NCBI RefSeq assembly: GCF_022807995.1
Contig: NZ_CP094351.1
Span: forward strand, 3,379,001 to 3,443,000
DNA: 64,000 nucleotides
DNA from: Pseudomonas orientalis
Lineage (GTDB): Bacteria > Pseudomonadota > Gammaproteobacteria > Pseudomonadales > Pseudomonadaceae
Direction of reading: 5' to 3'
The position numbers were made by a program, and so were the translations under genes. The notes below the pieces were generated by a model. The model did no database searches, was not told where the DNA came from, and saw only the letters and a list, made by a program, of their open reading frames with translations. Every line of letters begins with the position of its first letter. Positions within the stretch are counted from its first letter, which is position 1. This document shows positions 8,526-18,152 of this stretch, one piece after another.

Positions 8526-9710
8526 TCAGCGCTGCACCACCCCCGTGCCAAACCGCCGAATCGCCAGGCAATACCCCACCAATGCCAGCGCCGCCAGCAA
8601 CCCGCCCGCCGCGCCGATCCAGGCGAAGCCGAAGTGGCTGCCGACCCAGCTGCCCATCAATGCACCGCCGCCGATGCCGATGTTGTAGATGCCGGAGAAC
8701 ATCGCCATGGCCACGTCGGTGGCGTCGGGTGCCAGCACCAGCACTTTGGACTGCATCGCCAGGCCGAAGCCCATGATCGCCATGCCCCAGAACACACTCA
8801 GGCCCACCAGGTAGGACTCGGCGCCGCTCAACGGCAACATCAGCGCCAGGCAGGCCGCAAGCAGGAACACGCTGCTGACCACGAAGACGTGCGGGTTGAA
8901 GCGATGCACCAGGCTGAACAGCAGCGAGCCGATGATGCCGGCGCCGCCGAATACCAGCAGGATCAGGGTGACCGCGCTGCCCCCCAGACCGGCGACGCCT
9001 TCGACGAAGGGCTCGATGTAGCTGTAGGCGGTGAATTGCGCGGTAACGGTCATCGCGGTCAGCACGTAGAGCGCCACCAGTGCCGGGCGCTTGAACAGCA
9101 GCGGCAGGCTGCGCAGGGAGCCGGAGTTCTGGCTCGGCAACGGTGGCAAGGTGCGCGCCAGCCAGAGCACCAGCGCAGCGGCGAATGCGGCAATCACCAG
9201 GAAGGTGGTGCGCCAGCCCATGGCCTCGCCCAGCAGGCGGCCCAGGGGGATACCCAGCACCATCGCCAGGGACGTACCGGTGGCGAGCAGGCCCAGGGCC
9301 TGCACCTGCTTGCCCTGTGGCGCCAGGCGCACCGCCAGGGATGCGGTGATCGACCAGAACAGCGCATGGGCCAGGGCGATGCCGATCCGGCTGACCATCA
9401 GCAGGCCGAAACTGGTGGCCACGCTGGACAGGATATGACTGACGATAAACAGGCCGAACAGCACGATCAGCAACTTGCGCCGCTCGACGTTGCGCGTGAG
9501 CAGCATCACCGGCAGCGACGTCAGCGACACGATCCACGCATAGATGGTCAGCATCAGGCCGACGCTGGCCACGGGCATGTCAAAGCTGGCGCCAATGGCG
9601 CTGAGCAGGCCGACCGGCACGAACTCGGTGGTATTGAACACAAACGCGGCCAACGCCAGGGCGATGACCGGTTGCCAATTGGCTTGGGGGGTTGCGGCTG
9701 AAAGGCTCAT
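8526..9710 (-). CDS. sotB: MFS sugar efflux transporter, SotB-like
   Basis: Inner-membrane major facilitator protein with 12 predicted helices, 394 residues from the ATG at 9710. A TTG 30 bp further upstream is possible but less likely. The opening [15 protein letters not shown], the loop [24 protein letters not shown] and [22 protein letters not shown] are characteristic of SotB, which exports arabinose and IPTG-like sugars in E. coli. In Pseudomonas the substrate is uncertain and could be another small sugar or drug. It is monocistronic, with the structured repeat region downstream of its stop. Confidence 0.88.
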   Translation of the reverse strand: MSLSAATPQANWQPVIALALAAFVFNTTEFVPVGLLSAIGASFDMPVASVGLMLTIYAWIVSLTSLPVMLLTRNVERRKLLIVLFGLFIVSHILSSVATSFGLLMVSRIGIALAHALFWSITASLAVRLAPQGKQVQALGLLATGTSLAMVLGIPLGRLLGEAMGWRTTFLVIAAFAAALVLWLARTLPPLPSQNSGSLRSLPLLFKRPALVALYVLTAMTVTAQFTAYSYIEPFVEGVAGLGGSAVTLILLVFGGAGIIGSLLFSLVHRFNPHVFVVSSVFLLAACLALMLPLSGAESYLVGLSVFWGMAIMGFGLAMQSKVLVLAPDATDVAMAMFSGIYNIGIGGGALMGSWVGSHFGFAWIGAAGGLLAALALVGYCLAIRRFGTGVVQR

Positions 9711-9881
9711 TGAAGGGCGAGGTACTCTGACAGTGATCAAACGGCCGCGCAGGACACGCGGGGCCGTTGAGCATTCTATAGGTTTCTCGCGGCGCTGTTG
9801 GCCCTGATCCTGCCCGGTTATCGCGTGGCAGGTCAGCGCGTCTGCCTAAACACTAGGTGAATTGGCCTGATGAGCCCTGTC

Positions 9882-10880
9882 TCACGGATCCACCTGCGTC
9901 ATCAACTCGGGAATGCTTTCCGGCCGCCTGGCATAGCGCTGGGCCAACGCGGCGCACACCATTAGCTGGATCTGATGAAACAGCATCAGCGGCAGGATCA
10001 GCACGCCCATGGTTGCCCCGGCAAACAACACCTGGGCCATCGGCACGCCAGTGGCCAGGCTTTTCTTCGAGCCGCAGAACAGGATGGTGATGCGGTCTTC
10101 CTGGTTGAAGCCGAACGCCTTGCCCAGCAGCAAGGACGCCATCAGCACCAGCGCCAGCAGGACGCAGCACGCCAGCACCAGGCCGCCCAATTCCCACAGC
10201 GGAATCTGGTGCCAGATACCTTCATTGACCGCCTCGCTGAAGGCGCCGTAGACCACCAGCAGGATTGAGCCCTGGTCGACGAACTTGAGCCAGGATTTGT
10301 TGCGGCCGACCCAGTCACCGATCCAGCGCCGGGCAATCTGGCCGGCGACGAACGGAAGCAGCAACTGCACGCTGATCTTCAGGATCGCATCGACGGTGGA
10401 GCCGCCATCGCCGTGCACATTGAGCAGCAAGGTCACCAGCAACGGCGTGAGGAAGATGCCGAACAGGCTTGAGGCCGCCGCGCTGCAGATAGCCGCCGGG
10501 ATGTTGCCGCGCGCAAGGGAGGTGAAGGCAATCGCCGATTGCACGGTGGCCGGCAGCGCGCAGAGGTAGAGCATGCCCATGTACAGGTCGTTGCCGATCA
10601 GCGGCGACAGCGCGGGCTTGAGCGCCAGCCCCAGCAGCGGGAACAGCACGAAGGTCAGGCTGAACACCAGCAGGTGCAGACGCCAGTGCCCCGCTCCGGC
10701 GACGATGGCCTGGCGGGACAGCTTGGCGCCGTGCAGGAAAAACAGCAGCGCGATGGCGAGGTTGGTGACCCAGCCGAAGGCCACGGCGGTCTGGCCGCTG
10801 GCCGGCAGCAGGGAGGCGAGAATCACCGTGGCGATCAGGGTCAGGGTGAAGTTGTCGGGCAGGAAACGCGGACGGGTCAT
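9882..10880 (-). CDS. Bile acid:sodium symporter family protein (YfeH-like)
   Basis: Polytopic inner-membrane carrier, 332 residues with about ten helices, of the SBF-like/BASS group (PF13593 type). Recognisable features are FFLHGAKLSRQAI near residue 50, LPATVQSAIAFTSLARGNIPAAI near 110-135 and FCGSKKSLATGVPMA near 270. The last is conserved in YfeH-type proteins. I chose the ATG at 10880, with GGAAG upstream, over the TTG at 10886. The natural substrate is not known; bacterial relatives carry organic anions with sodium. It is transcribed divergently from an AraC-family regulator 84 bp away, which may control it. Confidence 0.87.
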   Translation of the reverse strand: MTRPRFLPDNFTLTLIATVILASLLPASGQTAVAFGWVTNLAIALLFFLHGAKLSRQAIVAGAGHWRLHLLVFSLTFVLFPLLGLALKPALSPLIGNDLYMGMLYLCALPATVQSAIAFTSLARGNIPAAICSAAASSLFGIFLTPLLVTLLLNVHGDGGSTVDAILKISVQLLLPFVAGQIARRWIGDWVGRNKSWLKFVDQGSILLVVYGAFSEAVNEGIWHQIPLWELGGLVLACCVLLALVLMASLLLGKAFGFNQEDRITILFCGSKKSLATGVPMAQVLFAGATMGVLILPLMLFHQIQLMVCAALAQRYARRPESIPELMTQVDP

Positions 10881-10964
10881 AAGCAAATCTTCCAGGGGTT
10901 GCCAAGCGCATGGAGCGACTCTAACGTAACGATCTATTACCGACTAACGCCAATGAGCCAGTAA

Positions 10965-11753
10965 ATGCCGCCTAAAGGACAGGACAAAACCGTGCGACGC
11001 ACGGTCCCGGGGCTGTCCAGCCTGCCACGACCTGTGTATGGGCGCACCGAATCGCTGCCCAATCGCGCACTGACGCGCCGGCACAGCCATCCGTGGGTGC
11101 AGTTGTCCTATGCGATTTCCGGGGTGCTGGAGATCCAGACCAGTGCCGGCCGCTTCGTCGCCCCGCCCCAGCGTGCGGTGTGGATTCCGGCGGGCGTGCC
11201 GCACCGCGTCTACAGCGCGCCCCACACCGAAATGCGCAGCCTGTACCTCGATTGCAGCGTCACGGCGTGGGCGGCCGGGCATTGTCATGTGCTGGCGGTG
11301 AGCAGCCTGTTGCGCGAGCTGATCCGCAGCTTCAGCGAACGGCCGGTGGAATACGCCGAGGATGGCCCGGACGGGCGCCTGGCCCAGGTACTCCTGGACC
11401 AGCTCGCCGCCGCGCCCCAGGTGGATTTGATGCTGCCCCTGCCCCATGACGCCCGCTTGCGCCAGATCTACCGCAGCCTGAACCTGCATCCGGAGCAGCA
11501 GACCACGCTGGGGCACTGGAGCCAAAAGCTGGGGGTCAGCGAAAAAACCCTCAGCCGTTTGTTTCTGAGTGACACCGGGCTGACCTTCCGCGCGTGGCGC
11601 CAACGCCTGCGCCTGCTGAGCGCCCTGCCCGCCCTGGAGCAAGGCGAGCGGGTGACGGATGTGGCGCTGGGCTGTGGTTATGACTCGACGTCGGCGTTTA
11701 TAAACGCCTTTCGCCAGCAATTTGATACCACGCCGGGAGAATTTTTCCGCTGA
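10965..11753 (+). CDS. AraC-family transcriptional regulator with N-terminal cupin
   Basis: DNA-binding regulator, 262 residues. The N-terminal half is a small cupin-type sensor domain (LTRRHSHPWVQLSYAISG, then PPQRAVWIPAGVPHRVY). The C-terminal 100 residues carry the paired AraC helix-turn-helix, with LGVSEKTLSRLF in the first and VALGCGYDSTSAFINAFRQQF in the second. Its start is 84 bp from the start of the divergent symporter gene, the usual arrangement for a local regulator and its target. The inducer is unknown. The ribosome-binding site ahead of the ATG is weak, but no better in-frame start keeps the cupin intact. Confidence 0.9.
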   Translation: MPPKGQDKTVRRTVPGLSSLPRPVYGRTESLPNRALTRRHSHPWVQLSYAISGVLEIQTSAGRFVAPPQRAVWIPAGVPHRVYSAPHTEMRSLYLDCSVTAWAAGHCHVLAVSSLLRELIRSFSERPVEYAEDGPDGRLAQVLLDQLAAAPQVDLMLPLPHDARLRQIYRSLNLHPEQQTTLGHWSQKLGVSEKTLSRLFLSDTGLTFRAWRQRLRLLSALPALEQGERVTDVALGCGYDSTSAFINAFRQQFDTTPGEFFR

Positions 11754-11850
11754 CCGCTCGCCCGTTAAAGGCAAAAAATCCCCAAACACGCGCTCGGCTG
11801 GTATTGTTCCGCGCTTTGGAGCACTGCTACCGACTTGCGAGGAATAGACG

Positions 11851-12282
11851 TTGGACACTGACGAAAAAATGACCGGAGACCTGTTCGAGGTCGATAAGCG
11901 CCTGTCACTCAAACCCGTGGTGGACTTCAACGCCTACCTGCGCAGCGCGTTTGGCGATGGCCCGTGCACCTGCATACGCTGCAGTGCCACTGGTGGCGAT
12001 GAAACCGGCTACGGCTTCCAGCACACGTTCAATTTCGACGGCAACCCCACCCACCGCCGCTTCGCCGCCACGGCAGGCAGCGATGTGCTGATGGTGCTGA
12101 AGAAGGCCTGGTTGTCGTACACCAAGGCCGAGTTGCCGCTCAGCGGTGTGTTGGCGCTGGAGACGGTGAAAGAATTTGTCGAGCCGCCGTTGCACAAGCG
12201 CGTGGCGCCACTGCTGTTGGCCAGCGGATTGGTCAAGGATGTCGATGGCCAATTGCACATTCAGCCACAAGCATTGACTTGA
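11851..12282 (+). CDS. Hypothetical protein, conserved-looking, with CxCxxC motif
   Basis: I do not recognise this 143-residue soluble protein. It has no signal peptide or membrane segment. A C-x-C-x2-C cluster (Cys39, 41, 44; GPCTCIRC) is followed by an aromatic/glycine-rich stretch, ETGYGFQHTFNFDG, and an Arg-rich patch; metal or nucleic-acid binding is possible but unproven. The TTG at 11851 is favoured because GAGGAAT lies about seven bases upstream. The ATG at 11869 would give 137 residues. Codon use and GC match the neighbours. It stands alone between the AraC regulator and a REPIN. Confidence 0.7.
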   Translation: MDTDEKMTGDLFEVDKRLSLKPVVDFNAYLRSAFGDGPCTCIRCSATGGDETGYGFQHTFNFDGNPTHRRFAATAGSDVLMVLKKAWLSYTKAELPLSGVLALETVKEFVEPPLHKRVAPLLLASGLVKDVDGQLHIQPQALT

Positions 12283-12294
12283 ACACACTTCAAA

Positions 12295-12383
12295 TGTGGG
12301 AGGGGGCTTGCCCCCGATAGCAGTGTGTCAGCCAACCAATGCTTAGCTGGCTCACCGCAATCGGGGGCAAGCCCCCTCCCACA
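12295..12383. repeat. REP doublet (REPIN), GGGGGCTTGCCCCC family
   Basis: 89 bp inverted pair between convergent genes, with spacer words GTGTGTCAG and CTCACCGC typical of the family. It probably serves as, or sits at, the shared 3' end of the hypothetical gene and the alcohol dehydrogenase gene. Confidence 0.92.
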
Positions 12384-12402
12384 TTGGTTTTGTATTGGCA
12401 GA

Positions 12403-13647
12403 TTAAAAACCGGGAACGCCTTGCATCCGGAGCTCGGGAGACAGTTCTTCCAGCGGCTCGGTCAACGGCCGATCACTGATCCCCGGCAGCAGGATCACCT
12501 TGCGGCACTCTTCCTCGGCTTTATCAAACAGTTCATAGCCCCGCGCGGCCTGTTCCAGAGACAGTCGATGGGTAACGATGGCCTCGGGATTCAGGTGTCC
12601 AAGCTCAATGTGCTCAAGTAATTCCGGCAGGAAGCGCTGCACGTGGGTCTGACCCATCTTGAAGGTCAATCCCTTGTCGAACGCGTCACCGAACATGAAG
12701 CCATGGATAAAGCCGGCATACACCCCGGCTACGCTGACCACCCCGCCACGGCGCACGGCCGCGATGCACTGGCGCAGGGCCTTGCCGCTGCTGCCTTCGA
12801 TCTTCAAGGTGGTAAGGATGGTTTCGGTGGTGCTGCCCTTGGCTTCGAAACCCACCGCATCCACCACGCCATCGACGCCGCGCATACCGGCGGTCTGGCG
12901 GATGATGGTGTCGGCCGGGTCGTCGTCCTCTTCAAAATTGATCGGGATAACGCCGTACATCTTTTGTGCATAGGCCAGTCGATAGGGATGGTCGTCGACC
13001 ATGAAAATCCGTTCGGCGCCGAGCATCTGCGCACACGCCGCGCTGAGCAACCCCACGGGGCCTGCGCCATAGATCGCCACGCTGGAGCCTTTGCCGATAC
13101 CGGCATTGGTCACCGCCTGCCAGGCCGTGGGCAGGATGTCGGAGAGGAACAGCACCTTTTCATCCGCCAGCACGCCGGGCACCTTGAACGGTCCGGCGTT
13201 GGCCTTGGGCACCCGCACCAGTTCGGCCTGGCCACCGGGAATGCCACCGTACAGGCGGCTGTAGCCGAACAACGCGGCACCCGGGGGAATCGCCTTTTTA
13301 TTCAGAATTGCGCCGCGTCCGTCATTGGTGGTTTCACAGGCGGCGTACTGCTGCAACTGGCAGAAAAAACAATCACCGCAGGCAATCACGAAGGGAATCA
13401 CCACGCGGTCACCGCGCTGCACCGCCGTGACCGCCGGACCGGTTTCTTCGACGATGCCCATAAACTCATGCCCGAAGATATCGCCGTGCTCCACCGTCGG
13501 AATCTTGCCCCGGTACAGGTGCAGGTCCGAGCCGCAGATCGCGGTGGCGGTGACGCGCAGAATGATGTCGTCGGGTTGCTCGATAATCGGGTCAGGTACG
13601 GTATCGACCTGCACTTTATGGGCGCCTTGGTAGGTCATCGCGCGCAT
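12403..13647 (-). CDS. Zinc-dependent alcohol dehydrogenase (formaldehyde-dehydrogenase-like)
   Basis: Medium-chain, zinc-dependent dehydrogenase, 414 residues from the ATG at 13647, which has AGGAG eight bases upstream. The catalytic-zinc motif is [10 protein letters not shown] near residue 38, followed by GHEFMG. The structural-zinc cysteines have the spacing C-x2-C-x2-C-x7-C in [15 protein letters not shown]. The nucleotide fold is YGAGPVGLL near 190. The long insertion resembles the glutathione-independent formaldehyde dehydrogenase branch. Substrate is uncertain, with short aldehydes or alcohols plausible. It lies about 100 bp downstream of the methyltransferase on the same strand and could be weakly co-expressed with it. 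Confidence 0.88.
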   Translation of the reverse strand: MRAMTYQGAHKVQVDTVPDPIIEQPDDIILRVTATAICGSDLHLYRGKIPTVEHGDIFGHEFMGIVEETGPAVTAVQRGDRVVIPFVIACGDCFFCQLQQYAACETTNDGRGAILNKKAIPPGAALFGYSRLYGGIPGGQAELVRVPKANAGPFKVPGVLADEKVLFLSDILPTAWQAVTNAGIGKGSSVAIYGAGPVGLLSAACAQMLGAERIFMVDDHPYRLAYAQKMYGVIPINFEEDDDPADTIIRQTAGMRGVDGVVDAVGFEAKGSTTETILTTLKIEGSSGKALRQCIAAVRRGGVVSVAGVYAGFIHGFMFGDAFDKGLTFKMGQTHVQRFLPELLEHIELGHLNPEAIVTHRLSLEQAARGYELFDKAEEECRKVILLPGISDRPLTEPLEELSPELRMQGVPGF

Positions 13648-13749
13648 GCGCTGCACTCCTGTAGTTGGGTCTCAATAATTAAGGGCACGCACCTTGGGAG
13701 GGTGTTCCCTCAACCTGCGGGGCAACCGATAAATGGTCGCCGCCAGCCG

Positions 13750-14694
13750 TCAGCGCAGGCGAGTGACAGTAAGCGCAACCACGGCAATCCGCTCGACGCG
13801 TTCATACCCGGGTTTATCGAGCTCTTCACCGAATACGTCCGGGTCCAGCTCACGGTAGGTCCAGCCATAGACATCGCTGGCCAGCAATGGCTTGACGGCC
13901 TCCAGGAATGGATCGCCGCCGGCCACCATGGCCACGCCGGTGTACAACACCAGGCTACCGTTCACGGCCAGGCGCCCGAGAGATTCGCTGACGATGCGCA
14001 CCGACAGCTGTTCGCCCAACGCCCCACCGCCATGGCGATAGGCGCGCTGGCGGTCGTCATTCATGTACGGCGGGTTGGCGACGATCAGGTCGAATTCGCC
14101 CTCGACGCTGGTCAGCACGTCACTCTGGTAAACGCTCACATTCGTCAGGCCTGCCAGCTCGGCATTCACTGCAGTCAGGCGCAGCGCGCGTGGGTTGATA
14201 TCCACCGCCAGCACCTCGGCATCGTGGCGTGCCTGGGCAACGACCAGCGCACCGACACCCGCCCCGCAGCCGATGTCCACCGCGCGTTTGAGCGGCTCGA
14301 AGCGCTGCTGCAGACAGGCCTCGATCACTTGGGCGAATCGATAGCTGTCGGGGCCGAAAAATACTGCATCCGCCTCGACGGTGGGATAAGGCGAATGGGC
14401 AAACAACAGGCCCTCCAGGCTCGACCAACGCACGCTGCTGCGCCACAGCGCATCGTGTTTTTCAATCACTTCGGCCTGTTGCAACTCTTGATGAAATGCC
14501 TCGGGCAGCAGGTCGTTGTCGAACGGCATGGACCAGCCGAACACGTCGCGCAGGTTCATCGCCAGGGGGGTCGCGAGGCGCCGGTACACGCGCTCGTGGG
14601 TCAGCGGCGTGGGGGTGATAAAACGATAGCCGCTCTCCTTCAAGCGTCGCCCGAGGTTCAGCAGGGCACGATCGGCCAGTTGTTGTGCAGACAT
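13750..14694 (-). CDS. Class I SAM-dependent methyltransferase with NPPY motif
   Basis: 314-residue methyltransferase. The AdoMet fold starts at about residue 136 with motif I VDIGCGAGVGAL (DIGCGAG, 140-146), then VLAVDINPRAL. The catalytic NPPY is at 207-210. NPPY enzymes methylate planar nitrogens: glutamine in PrmC/HemK, or adenine or guanine in RNA or DNA. The first 120 residues form a separate domain that I cannot assign and that may select the substrate. The start is nine bases after the stop of the iron-enzyme gene, with GGAAT in the gap, so the two are one transcription unit. The target is unknown. Confidence 0.85.
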   Translation of the reverse strand: MSAQQLADRALLNLGRRLKESGYRFITPTPLTHERVYRRLATPLAMNLRDVFGWSMPFDNDLLPEAFHQELQQAEVIEKHDALWRSSVRWSSLEGLLFAHSPYPTVEADAVFFGPDSYRFAQVIEACLQQRFEPLKRAVDIGCGAGVGALVVAQARHDAEVLAVDINPRALRLTAVNAELAGLTNVSVYQSDVLTSVEGEFDLIVANPPYMNDDRQRAYRHGGGALGEQLSVRIVSESLGRLAVNGSLVLYTGVAMVAGGDPFLEAVKPLLASDVYGWTYRELDPDVFGEELDKPGYERVERIAVVALTVTRLR

Positions 14695-14703
14695 GGAGAT
14701 TCC

Positions 14704-16083
14704 TTAGCGCAGGCGCGCGCGCAGTTGGATAAAGCGACGGGTGGCGTACAACCCGGCGGGGCTGCAATGGCGCCGCGCCGACATCCATGGGATCAGCGCA
14801 CCCGGCTGCTGCTCATCGGGCAGGCTCCAGAGTGATTCGACGAGGGCCTGGGTATCCGGATCAGCCGGACGGTGCTGTTCGCGGCTGAAACGGCTGCCAC
14901 GCCCTGGTCGTACCGGCGCCACGCGCTGGGTGCCGATCCAGTCTCCGGCGATCCAGTCATGCAACACCTGTTTTTCATAACCGCTGAACACACCGAACAT
15001 CGCGGCGCCCGCTCCTTCGATCAACTGCCAGAAGCGGCTCTCGGCGGGGTCCTGGTTGCGCTTGATCCAACCCTTTTCTTCCATGGCCTTAAGAAAATCA
15101 GCGATCTGCCCAGGCTTGGCCAGCCATTGGTTGACGGTCTTGCCTTCGAAGCGGCAGTAGTCCGAATGCATATGCTGGCCAAAGGTGCGCTTGCGTTCGA
15201 GCATGGCCACCACTTCCTCTTGCAGATCAAAACTCTCGATGACCGCCGCGGTGCCTGGGCCGAGGTCGTTGAGGCGATAGCCGGCGGCGACGCGACGGTA
15301 GAAGTCTGCCCTGCCCTCACCCAGCGGCAGCAGGTTCAACACCGACTGCGCGGCTTTGCTGGCGTGGCCGCTGCTGGCGTTGTCGATGGTCACGTGCAGG
15401 GTGAAGTAATAGGGGTCGATGCCCAGCTCGCTCAGTTCGTAAGCCGTGATCAGCAGGTGCAGCGGCAACTGCTCGTAACCCAGGTTGTAGCCGATGATTT
15501 CCGGCAGGAACTCTTCCGCGCACAGGCCCAAGGCCAGTTGCAATGCACCTTGCAGATAGTGGCCGTCCTCAAGCCCCGCCTCGCTGTCGGCATCGTGCTC
15601 GCTGAGCAGCTTGCGATAGATCACTACATGATTCTGTGCGGCTTCGCCGTCACCCAGCTCTTCGAGGTAGGTGGTCAGCAGGCCGTCGAAGCGCTGGTCT
15701 TGCCAATAGCGCAGCAGGCCGTAGAGCCAGGCGCCATCGACCTGTTTGGTCGGGGCCACGCGTTGCAGCACATACAACGCGTGCGCCTTGTTCTGGAAAT
15801 AGCGGCGCGGCCGGCCTTGCTGGCGTTGCTCCAGATACTCGGCGTAGGCCTCGGCCACGGCGGCGCAGCGCTGTTCGACCCAGGCCAGCAGCTGTTCGGG
15901 CACCTCGGGCAGGTCGCTGATGGTGCCTTCCACCTGCGCCAATTGATCCTGCAGGTAGTCGCGCGCCACTTGCGTGGCATCCGCAGCTTCACCGTACAGC
16001 TGTTGGTAGACCCGTTGATGGCGGCCCTGGGCCGAGTCTGTGACAGAGGCCGGTTGGCCCGACAGCGCTGTGAGGAGTGTCAT
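14704..16083 (-). CDS. Iron-containing redox enzyme family protein (haem-oxygenase-like fold)
   Basis: 459-residue cytosolic protein assigned to the haem-oxygenase-like iron enzyme (HDO-type) superfamily by its helical pattern and putative ligands. These are Glu142 and His152 (ten apart), Glu in EEFLPEIIG at 190-195, and His230, Asp234 and His240 in LHVTIDNASSGH. Known HDO proteins such as SznF and UndA use this kind of set, normally H-x3-D-x2-H; here the last His is six after the Asp. The start at 16083 is chosen over upstream codons, which would add an unlikely Arg-rich lead. It forms an operon with the NPPY methyltransferase. The reaction is unknown. Confidence 0.8.
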   Translation of the reverse strand: MTLLTALSGQPASVTDSAQGRHQRVYQQLYGEAADATQVARDYLQDQLAQVEGTISDLPEVPEQLLAWVEQRCAAVAEAYAEYLEQRQQGRPRRYFQNKAHALYVLQRVAPTKQVDGAWLYGLLRYWQDQRFDGLLTTYLEELGDGEAAQNHVVIYRKLLSEHDADSEAGLEDGHYLQGALQLALGLCAEEFLPEIIGYNLGYEQLPLHLLITAYELSELGIDPYYFTLHVTIDNASSGHASKAAQSVLNLLPLGEGRADFYRRVAAGYRLNDLGPGTAAVIESFDLQEEVVAMLERKRTFGQHMHSDYCRFEGKTVNQWLAKPGQIADFLKAMEEKGWIKRNQDPAESRFWQLIEGAGAAMFGVFSGYEKQVLHDWIAGDWIGTQRVAPVRPGRGSRFSREQHRPADPDTQALVESLWSLPDEQQPGALIPWMSARRHCSPAGLYATRRFIQLRARLR

Positions 16084-16245
16084 GGTGGCAGTTTCCGCAA
16101 AGTCCGTTACAACGGGCCAGCCTGCAAGGCGACCCCGCAAAAGCGCTTGAACCACGCGCCTATAGAATGCAGAGCCTCGGAGCGTGCGAAAAATTCAAAT
16201 CAGGTTGTTAAAGGGGGGATAAGCGGTAGGTGTGCAGAATGCAAA

Positions 16246-16334
16246 TGTGGGAGGAGGCTTGCCCCCGATAGCAGTGGATCAGTCAATGAATTCGTCACTG
16301 ACACACCGCTATCGGGGGCAAGCCCCCTCCCACA
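16246..16334. repeat. REP doublet (REPIN), GGGGGCTTGCCCCC family
   Basis: 89 bp inverted pair. The left unit carries a point change (GGAGGAGGC instead of GGAGGGGGC). It lies 26 bp beyond the stop of the binding-protein gene that ends the importer operon, in the 277 bp between that stop and the divergent iron-enzyme start. The rest of that gap shows nothing recognisable. Confidence 0.92.
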
Positions 16335-16360
16335 TTTCTTACATCCTGAGTGCTGCGTTG

Positions 16361-18103
16361 TTATTTACGCGCCGCCTCCCACTGCTTGAGCAGGTCGTTG
16401 TAGTTCACGGTCTCGCCTTTGGGCTTCTCGTTGGCCAGTTTCGGTTTCGGCGCGCCAGGCTGGTCGAACCAGTATTGCGCGTCACGCTCGGGGTTCATTT
16501 TCGGGCCGCACACCGGTTGTACCTTGGAGCGTTCCAGGCGCGTCATGATCGCGTCCTGCTCCTTGGCCAGGTTGTCCAGCGCCTGTTGCGGGGTTTTCTC
16601 GCCGCTGGCGGCGGCGGCGATGTTGCTCCACCACAGTTGCGCCAGGCGCGGGTAGTCGGGCACGTTGGTGCCGGTCGGCGACCACTCGGTGCGGGCCGGG
16701 CTGCGGTAGAACTCCACCAGGCCACCGAGTTTGGGGGCCATGTCGGTCATGGCCTGGGAGTTGATGTCAGACTCCCGAATCGGCGTCAGGCCGACGATGG
16801 TTTTCTTCAAGGATACGGTTTTGGAGGTGACGAACTGCGCGTAGAGCCAGGCCGCGAGTTTCTGTTTCTCCGGCGTGGACTTGAGGAAGGTCCAGGAACC
16901 CACGTCCTGATAGCCCTTCTTCATGCCCTTCTCCCAGTACGGCCCGACCGGCGACGGCGCCATGCGCCATTTCGGCGTACCGTCGGCGTTCACCACCGGC
17001 AGGCCCGGCTTGACCATGTCGGCGGTAAACGCGGTATACCAGAATATCTGCTGGGCGATGTTGCCCTGGGACGGCACCGGACCGGATTCGGAGAAGGTCA
17101 TGCCCGCCGCTTCCGGTGGCGCATAGGCCTTCATCCAGTCCACGTATTTCTGCGTGGCGAACACCGCCGCCGGGCCGTTGGTGTCACCGCCGCGGGTCAC
17201 GCTGGAGCCCACCGGGTGGCAGTCCTCCACGCGAATGCCCCACTCGTCCACCGGCAAGCCGTTGGGCAGGCCCTTGTCGCCGCCGCCGGCCATGGAGAAC
17301 CAGGCATCGGTGAAGCGCCAGCCCAGGGAGGGGTCTTTCTTGCCGTAGTCCATGTGCCCATAGACGCGCTTGCCGTCGATTTCCTTGACGTCTTCGCTGA
17401 AGAATTTGGCGATGTCTTCATAGGCCGACCAGTTCACCGGTACGCCGAGGTCGTAACCGTATTTTTCCTTGAACTTGGCTTTCAGCTCCGGGCGCTCGAA
17501 CCAGTCGGCGCGGAACCAGTAGAGGTTGGCGAACTGCTGGTCGGGCAGCTGGTAGATTTTGCCGTCCGGCGCGGTGGTAAAGGACAGGCCGATAAAGTCC
17601 TTTAGGTCCAGAGTCGGCGAGGTGAAGTCCTTGCCTTCGTTGGCCATCAGGTCGGTGATGGATTCGGTCTTGCCGTAGCGAAAGTGCGTGCCGATCAGGT
17701 CCGAGTCGTTGACCCAGCCGTCATAGATATTCTTGTCCGATTGCATCTGGGTTTGCAGCTTCTCCACCACGTCGCCTTCCTGCAGCAGGTCGTGGGTCAG
17801 CTTGATCCCGGTGATTTCGCTGAAGGCCTTGGCCAGCACCTTGGATTCATACTCGTGGGTGGTGAGGGTTTCCGACACCACGTTGATCTTCATCCCACGG
17901 AAGGGTTCGGCGGCCTTGATAAACCACTTCAACTCCTCAAGCTGTTGGGCTTCGGTGAGCGTGGACGGTTTGAACTCGCTGCCGATCCATTTTTTCGCGG
18001 CATCTTCATACGCATCGGCCCAGGCCGAAGCGCTCAAACCGCTGAGGGCCAGTACGGCGGCCAATGAAATGCTATGTCGCAGCTTATTGTTTTTATTCAA
18101 CAT
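16361..18103 (-). CDS. ABC transporter substrate-binding protein (glycerol-type, GlpV-like)
   Basis: Large periplasmic binding protein, 580 residues. Its signal peptide has probable cleavage after Ala29 (SASAWA before DAYED). It belongs to the family-1 solute-binding proteins for sugars and polyols. The size and gene context fit the glycerol-binding GlpV of the rhizobial glp importer. A very strong ribosome-binding site, CAGGAGGT, precedes the ATG, consistent with the excess of binding protein such systems need. A REP pair separates it from the DUF2160 gene upstream. It is the last gene of the operon. Glycerol is inferred from operon architecture, not from the binding pocket. Confidence 0.88.
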   Translation of the reverse strand: MLNKNNKLRHSISLAAVLALSGLSASAWADAYEDAAKKWIGSEFKPSTLTEAQQLEELKWFIKAAEPFRGMKINVVSETLTTHEYESKVLAKAFSEITGIKLTHDLLQEGDVVEKLQTQMQSDKNIYDGWVNDSDLIGTHFRYGKTESITDLMANEGKDFTSPTLDLKDFIGLSFTTAPDGKIYQLPDQQFANLYWFRADWFERPELKAKFKEKYGYDLGVPVNWSAYEDIAKFFSEDVKEIDGKRVYGHMDYGKKDPSLGWRFTDAWFSMAGGGDKGLPNGLPVDEWGIRVEDCHPVGSSVTRGGDTNGPAAVFATQKYVDWMKAYAPPEAAGMTFSESGPVPSQGNIAQQIFWYTAFTADMVKPGLPVVNADGTPKWRMAPSPVGPYWEKGMKKGYQDVGSWTFLKSTPEKQKLAAWLYAQFVTSKTVSLKKTIVGLTPIRESDINSQAMTDMAPKLGGLVEFYRSPARTEWSPTGTNVPDYPRLAQLWWSNIAAAASGEKTPQQALDNLAKEQDAIMTRLERSKVQPVCGPKMNPERDAQYWFDQPGAPKPKLANEKPKGETVNYNDLLKQWEAARK

Positions 18104-18152
18104 AGAGACCTCCTGGTTATTTTCATACGGGACGATCGGCGGTCACCTCCCT

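Noticed and set aside
12643..14835. 730-residue plus-strand ORF over the alcohol dehydrogenase and methyltransferase
   Set aside because: Antisense to two genes with clear catalytic motifs; its own translation shows none.
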